Assembly (NCBI GenBank): GCA_028717505.1
Contig: JAQUNQ010000042.1
Location: 1 to 9,352, forward strand
Origin: Candidatus Peribacteraceae bacterium
Lineage (GTDB): Bacteria; Patescibacteriota; Gracilibacteria; Peribacterales; Peribacteraceae
Length of the DNA: 9,352 nt
Reading direction: 5' to 3'
The position numbers and the translations under genes were made by a program. The notes below the pieces were generated by a model, which was not told where the DNA came from, did no database searches, and saw nothing but the letters and a program-made list of their open reading frames with translations. Shown here piece by piece: positions 6,392 through 9,352 of this stretch (position 1 is the stretch's first letter; each line of letters opens with the position of its first letter).

Positions 6392-7042
6392 TCACCACGT
6401 GCGTCCGTACCATGGCTCGAGCGTCTTCTTCTTGTAAGTCAGAGAACCCAGGAATGAGGGAAGGACCGATGCGATGGCCTGCAATTCCGCTCGTTTTCCG
6501 CCTCTCTTCAGAATCTCCGCATCGTGTTCCGGGATGAGCTCTCCCATCCAGGAAATACTTTCGGGAAGCTGCCCCAGGAAATCATCGAGAGAGAGGTGTG
6601 TGGGCTCCGGCCAGAGTGTGACGTACTCTCCGAACCCGCGAACGAAGAGCTCATGCTTCTTGGTGGAGTGGAGCCAGAGGATGCCCTCACCCCCAACCCC
6701 TCCCCCGTCATGGGAGAGGGATGAAAGAGGGGGAGCTGTCCGTGCGAAATACAGATCACTCAGGTGCACGCCTGTCCCCGGAACCCCGAGATGGTGAACG
6801 AGCGTATTGGCGCAGGCTACGGCGACACGGAGACTCATGAATCCTCCAGGGCCAACGACGCAGGCAACCTGCGACACATCCTCGTAGGACCACCGTGCAC
6901 GGTGCAAACACCCCTCGAGGAGAGGAGGGAGCTCGTGATCGCCGATGCGATGATCCACGGATCCGGCGGCAACCACCGCGTCCGGCGTGACGCACGCGAG
7001 GAGCCCATCATGACTCGCCAAATCAAGGAAGAGACAACGCAT
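6392..7042 (-). CDS. tsaB: tRNA t6A biosynthesis protein TsaB
   Basis: The product is 216 residues. TsaB is the non-catalytic, ASKHA-fold partner of TsaD, needed to make N6-threonylcarbamoyladenosine at position 37 of ANN-decoding tRNAs in the cytoplasm. Seen: an N-terminal strand RCLFLDLASHDGLLACV, a DHELPPLLEGCL segment matching the family HSxxLLPxI region, and the hallmark VVGPGGFMSLRVAVACANTL (compare VGPGSFTGLRIG). This is followed by HLGVPGTGVHLSDL and by LWLHSTKKHELFVRGF where relatives have an (I)DARRGEVY segment. A Gly/Ser/Pro insertion (PPLSSLSHDGGGVGGEG, about residues 103-119) is encoded by a GC-rich hairpin repeat and is not expected in the family. The C-terminal half is weakly conserved, as is usual for TsaB. 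The ATG at 7042 lies 7 bases after TATCCT and diverges from the glycosyltransferase across 82 bp. secA follows 62 bp downstream. Confidence 0.85.
   Translation of the reverse strand: MRCLFLDLASHDGLLACVTPDAVVAAGSVDHRIGDHELPPLLEGCLHRARWSYEDVSQVACVVGPGGFMSLRVAVACANTLVHHLGVPGTGVHLSDLYFARTAPPLSSLSHDGGGVGGEGILWLHSTKKHELFVRGFGEYVTLWPEPTHLSLDDFLGQLPESISWMGELIPEHDAEILKRGGKRAELQAIASVLPSFLGSLTYKKKTLEPWYGRTW
6684..6735. repeat. GC-rich hairpin repeat inserted in frame in tsaB
   Basis: The plus strand reads CCCTCACCCCCAACCCC and then CCCTCCCCC (6698-6706), GTCAT (6707-6711) and GGGAGAGGG (6712-6720), a 9-bp stem with one mismatch and a 5-base loop. GAGGGGGAG (6727-6735) could extend the outer pairing. 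From memory, the pattern CCCTCACCCC(N)ACCCCTCTCCC...GGGAGAGGG is common as an intergenic repeat in many bacteria. Here it is read through as coding sequence on the minus strand. A degenerate copy is at 3546-3571. Confidence 0.65.
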
Positions 7043-7049
7043 CGATGCA

Positions 7050-7055
7050 AGGATA
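7050..7055 (-). promoter_or_regulatory. -10-like box TATCCT before tsaB
   Basis: The minus strand reads TCTCCTTCTCTATCCT followed by TGCATCG and the ATG, a 7-base gap. It is the same hexamer as before secA, ftsW and the glycosyltransferase. A start 7 bases downstream would be at or next to the A of the ATG. The upstream tract is pure pyrimidine on this strand, with no Shine-Dalgarno sequence. Confidence 0.48.
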
Positions 7056-7103
7056 GAGAAGGAGAAACGAAGAAGTAAGAAAAAGTGCCCTCTCTTGGCT
7101 CCC

Positions 7104-7118
7104 TATCCTCGCTACACT
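7104..7118 (+). promoter_or_regulatory. -10-like boxes (TATCCT and TACACT) before the glycosyltransferase
   Basis: TATCCT at 7104-7109 lies 15 bases before the GTG at 7125, and TACACT at 7113-7118 lies 6 bases before it. Either would give a leader of 0-9 bases. Their position just before GTG 7125 argues that translation does not begin at the upstream TTG at 7095. Confidence 0.42.
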
Positions 7119-7124
7119 ACCAAC

Positions 7125-8000
7125 GTGTCACAGCCAGCGCTCAGCATCGTCATTCCCACTCACGAACGTGCGGAAACCCTCCTGCGCTGTCTCCGGCATA
7201 TCGAGGTACAAACGATCGTGGACCAAATAGAGGTCATCGTCGTGAGTGATGGACACGATGAAAAGACGACCGCACTCTTCGAAAAGCAGGCGTGGCGCAT
7301 GCCTGTGCACTTCCTCGAAATTGAGAAGAGCCAGCAGGGCACCGCGCGCAATAGGGGCGTGAAAGAGGTAAAGGGGGAATATGTTCTCTTCATCGGAGAT
7401 GATATTTTTCTTGAACCCGATGTGTGTGAAATCCATCTCCGCACGCACGCGAAGTTCGGGAGCCGGAAGCCGGAACTTTGTGCGGCTCTGGGGTTCACCA
7501 CGTGGGACCCCTCGCTGGGAATAACGCCTGTGATGCAATGGCTGGAACGGAGCGGCTGGCAGTTCGGCTACCCGAAGATCCAAAGGTACGCGCACTCATT
7601 CCTCCCTTCGAAGATCCAGGCAAGCTTTGCCTATACCAGTCACATCAGCCTGCCCACCGATCTTGCAAAAGCTCATCCATTCCGCGGAGACATTTCACTC
7701 TACGGTTGGGAGGACATTGAGTGGGGGATGCGACTGAGGAATTCCGGAGTCCGTTTTTTCTATGAACCGGATGCCAAGGCGACCCACGCTCATCATCTCA
7801 CGCTCAAAGAGTCACTCGAACGAATGGAAACCATTGGACAATCGCTTGTCCGCATCGCAAAAGTTGCACCGGAATTTCAGCAAAAGTTGACGTCATGGCG
7901 TCTGTGCATTCTCACGCTGCTCTCTTTTCTCCCAACCATGAGTGGCGTGCACCGAAAAGCCCTTCTACGAGGGATAAAACGAGCGATGAGAAACAAATGA
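7125..8000 (+). CDS. Glycosyltransferase family 2 (GT-A fold)
   Basis: The proposed product is 291 residues. It would move a sugar from a nucleotide-sugar donor to an acceptor, probably a cell-surface glycan; donor and acceptor cannot be told. Seen: the GT-A start ALSIVIPTHERAETLLRCL (5-23), VIVVSDGHDEKT (37-48) with donor-binding D42, QGTARNRGVKEVKGEYVLFI (71-90), the metal-binding GDD (91-93, DxD-like), and YGWEDIEWGMRL (193-204) with the ED pair that normally carries the catalytic base. THAHH (220-224) may be a further metal or phosphate ligand. A moderately hydrophobic stretch near 258-271 could touch the membrane; no clear transmembrane helix. GTG 7125 is chosen because VSQPALSIVIP begins just before the first strand; TTG 7095 would add 10 residues. 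It diverges from tsaB. ftsW follows after 46 bp on the same strand but has its own promoter-like box. Confidence 0.85.
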   Translation: MSQPALSIVIPTHERAETLLRCLRHIEVQTIVDQIEVIVVSDGHDEKTTALFEKQAWRMPVHFLEIEKSQQGTARNRGVKEVKGEYVLFIGDDIFLEPDVCEIHLRTHAKFGSRKPELCAALGFTTWDPSLGITPVMQWLERSGWQFGYPKIQRYAHSFLPSKIQASFAYTSHISLPTDLAKAHPFRGDISLYGWEDIEWGMRLRNSGVRFFYEPDAKATHAHHLTLKESLERMETIGQSLVRIAKVAPEFQQKLTSWRLCILTLLSFLPTMSGVHRKALLRGIKRAMRNK

Positions 8001-8012
8001 ACGAGTGGCAGT

Positions 8013-8028
8013 GGAGCACCCGTGCTCC
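8013..8028. promoter_or_regulatory. Inverted repeat GGAGCAC-CC-GTGCTCC just upstream of the ftsW -10 box
   Basis: Perfect 7-bp arms with a 2-base centre lie 13 bases after the glycosyltransferase stop and overlap where a -35 for ftsW would be. The right arm merges into a tandem heptamer CCGTGCT-CCGTGCT (8020-8033) that runs into TATCCT. No T-run follows on the plus strand, so an operator is more likely than an intrinsic terminator, though a hairpin ending the glycosyltransferase transcript is possible. Confidence 0.45.
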
Positions 8029-8038
8029 GTGCTATCCT
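8024..8038 (+). promoter_or_regulatory. Extended -10-like box (GCTCCGTGCTATCCT) before ftsW
   Basis: It ends 8 bases before the ATG at 8047. TGCTATCCT is identical to the box at secA and GCTCCGTGCTA is identical to that at holB. The implied transcript leader is 0-2 bases. This placement is also the reason to prefer ATG 8047 over the GTG at 8005, which would start upstream of the promoter. Confidence 0.52.
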
Positions 8039-8046
8039 CTAGTGCC

Positions 8047-9231
8047 ATGCTCCGCCGGATGGATTTCCTCCTCCTCGGCATTACGATCGTCCTCACGCTC
8101 TTCGGGCTCGCCATGATCGCGAGTGTGAGCGTGTTCGAGAGTTATCAGATCACTCTCCGTCTCACGGAGCAGGGACTCCGTGATGTCCCGAGCAACTCCT
8201 TCTACCTGTGGCGCAGCTTCCGCCATGTCATCGTGGGATTCACCGCGATGAGCATCACTATGCTCATCCCCTACCACCTCTGGAAGCAGCTCGCTTTCCC
8301 ACTCTTCGGCCTCTCACTCCTTCTCCTCTTTTCCGTCTTCATCCCGGGCATCCGGGCAGATTACGGCACTGCAAACAGCTGGCTGCGCATTGGTTTCATT
8401 TCCCTGCAACCTTCGGAATTCCTCAAGCTCACGCTCATCTTCTACCTCGCCCTCTGGTTGCAGAAGCGTGAGCAGCTCATCGGAACATGGAAGGAGGGCT
8501 TCATCCCCTTCGCTTCCCTCCTGAGTATCAGCGCGATCCTTGTCGCCCTGCAGCCAGATCTTGGTTCCTTCCTTGTTATCGGCTCCATTGCCGTCGTCAT
8601 GTTCTTCATCGCAGGCGGAAACATCTTCCACGTCATCCTTGGCGGTACGATCGCAAGCATCCTTGGACTGCCCCTCATCCTGCAGAAGGACTACATCCGC
8701 AACCGCTTTCTAGCTTTCATCTCCCCCAATGACCTCTCCATTTCCGAGACGATCGGCTTTCAGATCAAGCAGGCCCTCATCGCCATCGGCAGCGGGGGAT
8801 TCTTCGGCGTGGGATATGGCAAATCCATCCAGAAGTTCGGCTACCTCCCCGAGGTGCAGGCAGACACCATCTTCGCCGCCATGGCAGAGGAGCTTGGTTT
8901 CCTGCGCCTCCTCATCATTCTCGCGATGTACTCCATCTTCGTCGTGCGCGGCTACAAGATCGCACGGGAGGCTCCGGATCGCTTCGGCTTCATGGTGGCC
9001 ACGGGAATCACGACGTGGATCGCCTTCCAGACACTCCTCAATGTCGCCGTGAACCTTTCTCTCTTCCCGCTCACCGGCATCACTCTCCCCTTCATCAGCT
9101 ACGGGGGATCCTCGCTCGTCTCGCTCCTGATCGGAGTGGGGGTCCTGCTGAACATTTCCATGCATTCCACGGAGGAGGCGAGTCTCGCACGCAGGTCGAC
9201 CCGCCGCCCCTTCCGCCTCATCAACGCATGA
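8047..9231 (+). CDS. ftsW: Peptidoglycan glycosyltransferase FtsW (SEDS family)
   Basis: This 394-residue polytopic membrane protein has about ten hydrophobic segments. SEDS proteins polymerise lipid II into glycan strands, FtsW at the division septum together with a class B PBP. Seen: SWLRIGFISLQPSEFLKLTL (111-130), LQPDLGSFLV (168-177), IGFQIKQALIAIGSGGFFGV (236-255), YLPEVQADTIFAAMAEELGF (266-285) and PLTGITLPFISYGGSSL (341-357). D273 aligns with the Asp of the usual HTDFIFA motif, essential in E. coli FtsW; here the motif reads QADTIFA. FtsW and its paralogue RodA are close; the overlap with murG and the PFISYGG form favour FtsW. The ATG at 8047 opens just before the first membrane segment (MDFLLLGITIVL); GTG 8005 would add 14 residues unlike the family. 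The C-terminal tail is short and basic (ARRSTRRPFR). Confidence 0.93.
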   Translation: MLRRMDFLLLGITIVLTLFGLAMIASVSVFESYQITLRLTEQGLRDVPSNSFYLWRSFRHVIVGFTAMSITMLIPYHLWKQLAFPLFGLSLLLLFSVFIPGIRADYGTANSWLRIGFISLQPSEFLKLTLIFYLALWLQKREQLIGTWKEGFIPFASLLSISAILVALQPDLGSFLVIGSIAVVMFFIAGGNIFHVILGGTIASILGLPLILQKDYIRNRFLAFISPNDLSISETIGFQIKQALIAIGSGGFFGVGYGKSIQKFGYLPEVQADTIFAAMAEELGFLRLLIILAMYSIFVVRGYKIAREAPDRFGFMVATGITTWIAFQTLLNVAVNLSLFPLTGITLPFISYGGSSLVSLLIGVGVLLNISMHSTEEASLARRSTRRPFRLINA

Positions 9232-9352
9232 CCGAACCACAGAGAGTCCTCTTCGTCGGCGGCGGATCCATCGGGCATATCGCCCCTTCGGTGGCAGTGG
9301 CACGCGCGCTCCGCGAGCTGAAACCGGATGTCTCGATCCATTTCGTCTGCAG
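9228..9352 (+). CDS. murG: MurG, UDP-GlcNAc:lipid I GlcNAc transferase (5' part only)
   Basis: Forty-one codons are visible before the window ends. The start MTEPQRVLFVGGGSIGHIAP contains the glycine-rich loop of MurG, GGGSIGHIAP here versus the common GGTGGHIxP, followed by a helix VAVARALRELKPD and a strand VSIHFVC as in the N-terminal Rossmann half. MurG acts at the inner face of the membrane, adding GlcNAc to lipid I to give lipid II, the substrate of FtsW. Its ATG overlaps the ftsW TGA (ATGA), which indicates translational coupling within one operon and explains why no promoter or Shine-Dalgarno sequence is seen here. The loop has Ser-Ile where the family usually has Thr-Gly. The catalytic and donor-binding C-terminal half lies outside the window. 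Confidence 0.85.
   Translation, partial: MTEPQRVLFVGGGSIGHIAPSVAVARALRELKPDVSIHFVC

Noticed and set aside
7095..7124. TTG 7095 as the glycosyltransferase start
   Set aside because: It precedes both -10-like boxes and adds 10 residues before a complete GT-A N terminus; GTG 7125 fits better.
8005..8046. GTG 8005 as the ftsW start
   Set aside because: It lies upstream of the TGCTATCCT box and palindrome and adds residues not seen in SEDS proteins; ATG 8047 fits the family.
8710..9303. Minus-strand frame opposite ftsW/murG, and similar ones at 7128-7595 and 2643-3431
   Set aside because: These are shadows of well-supported genes, with low-complexity acidic or basic composition and no motifs.
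1..9352. CRISPR array, tRNA or rRNA, IS element, toxin-antitoxin pair, or a novel defence system
   Set aside because: No spaced direct repeats, tRNA-like cloverleaf, transposase or nuclease motifs were seen; every sizeable open stretch is covered by a known housekeeping family.

Overview
The window is chromosomal housekeeping DNA from a bacterium with a peptidoglycan wall. It holds ten protein genes: six complete genes and one interrupted, partial gene on the minus strand or at the left edge, and a complete ferredoxin, a complete glycosyltransferase, ftsW and a truncated murG on the plus strand. No rRNA, tRNA, CRISPR array, transposase or phage gene is visible. G+C is moderately high (about 55-60% by eye). 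Compact spacing, short proteins, absence of Shine-Dalgarno sequences at the chosen starts and scattered housekeeping genes fit a Candidate Phyla Radiation / Patescibacteria lineage, perhaps Peregrinibacteria. That assignment is an inference of low to moderate confidence.

Layout, left to right. 1-449 (minus) is a SIMPL (DUF541) protein with an N-terminal membrane anchor, broken by an in-frame TAG. 528-1322 (minus) is sufC, the Fe-S assembly ATPase. 1395-1676 (plus) is a 2Fe-2S ferredoxin diverging from sufC across a 72-bp region rich in small repeats. 1673-2437 (minus) is a membrane-anchored TPR protein whose stop codon overlaps the ferredoxin stop codon. 2529-3497 (minus) is holB, the clamp-loader delta' subunit. 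3603-6329 (minus) is secA. 6392-7042 (minus) is tsaB, for tRNA t6A synthesis. 7125-8000 (plus) is a family 2 glycosyltransferase. 8047-9231 (plus) is ftsW. From 9228 (plus) runs the first 41 codons of murG, overlapping ftsW by ATGA. The ftsW-murG pair is the end of a dcw-type cell wall cluster: MurG makes lipid II and FtsW polymerises it. SufC and the ferredoxin share an Fe-S theme. SecA, HolB and TsaB are general housekeeping genes with no special functional link.

No gene-free stretch exceeds 300 bases; all gaps are about 46-105 bp. The most striking non-coding signal is a recurring extended -10-like box (best form TGCTATCCT, often preceded by CTCC/CTCCG) placed 6-15 bases before nearly every start codon, with no Shine-Dalgarno sequence. 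This suggests very short-leader or leaderless mRNAs. Other oddities are the TAG inside the SIMPL domain, a GC-rich hairpin repeat translated in frame inside tsaB with a degenerate second copy beside secA, a palindrome plus tandem heptamer at the ftsW promoter, and repeats in the sufC/ferredoxin divergent region. I see no convincing new multi-gene system here.
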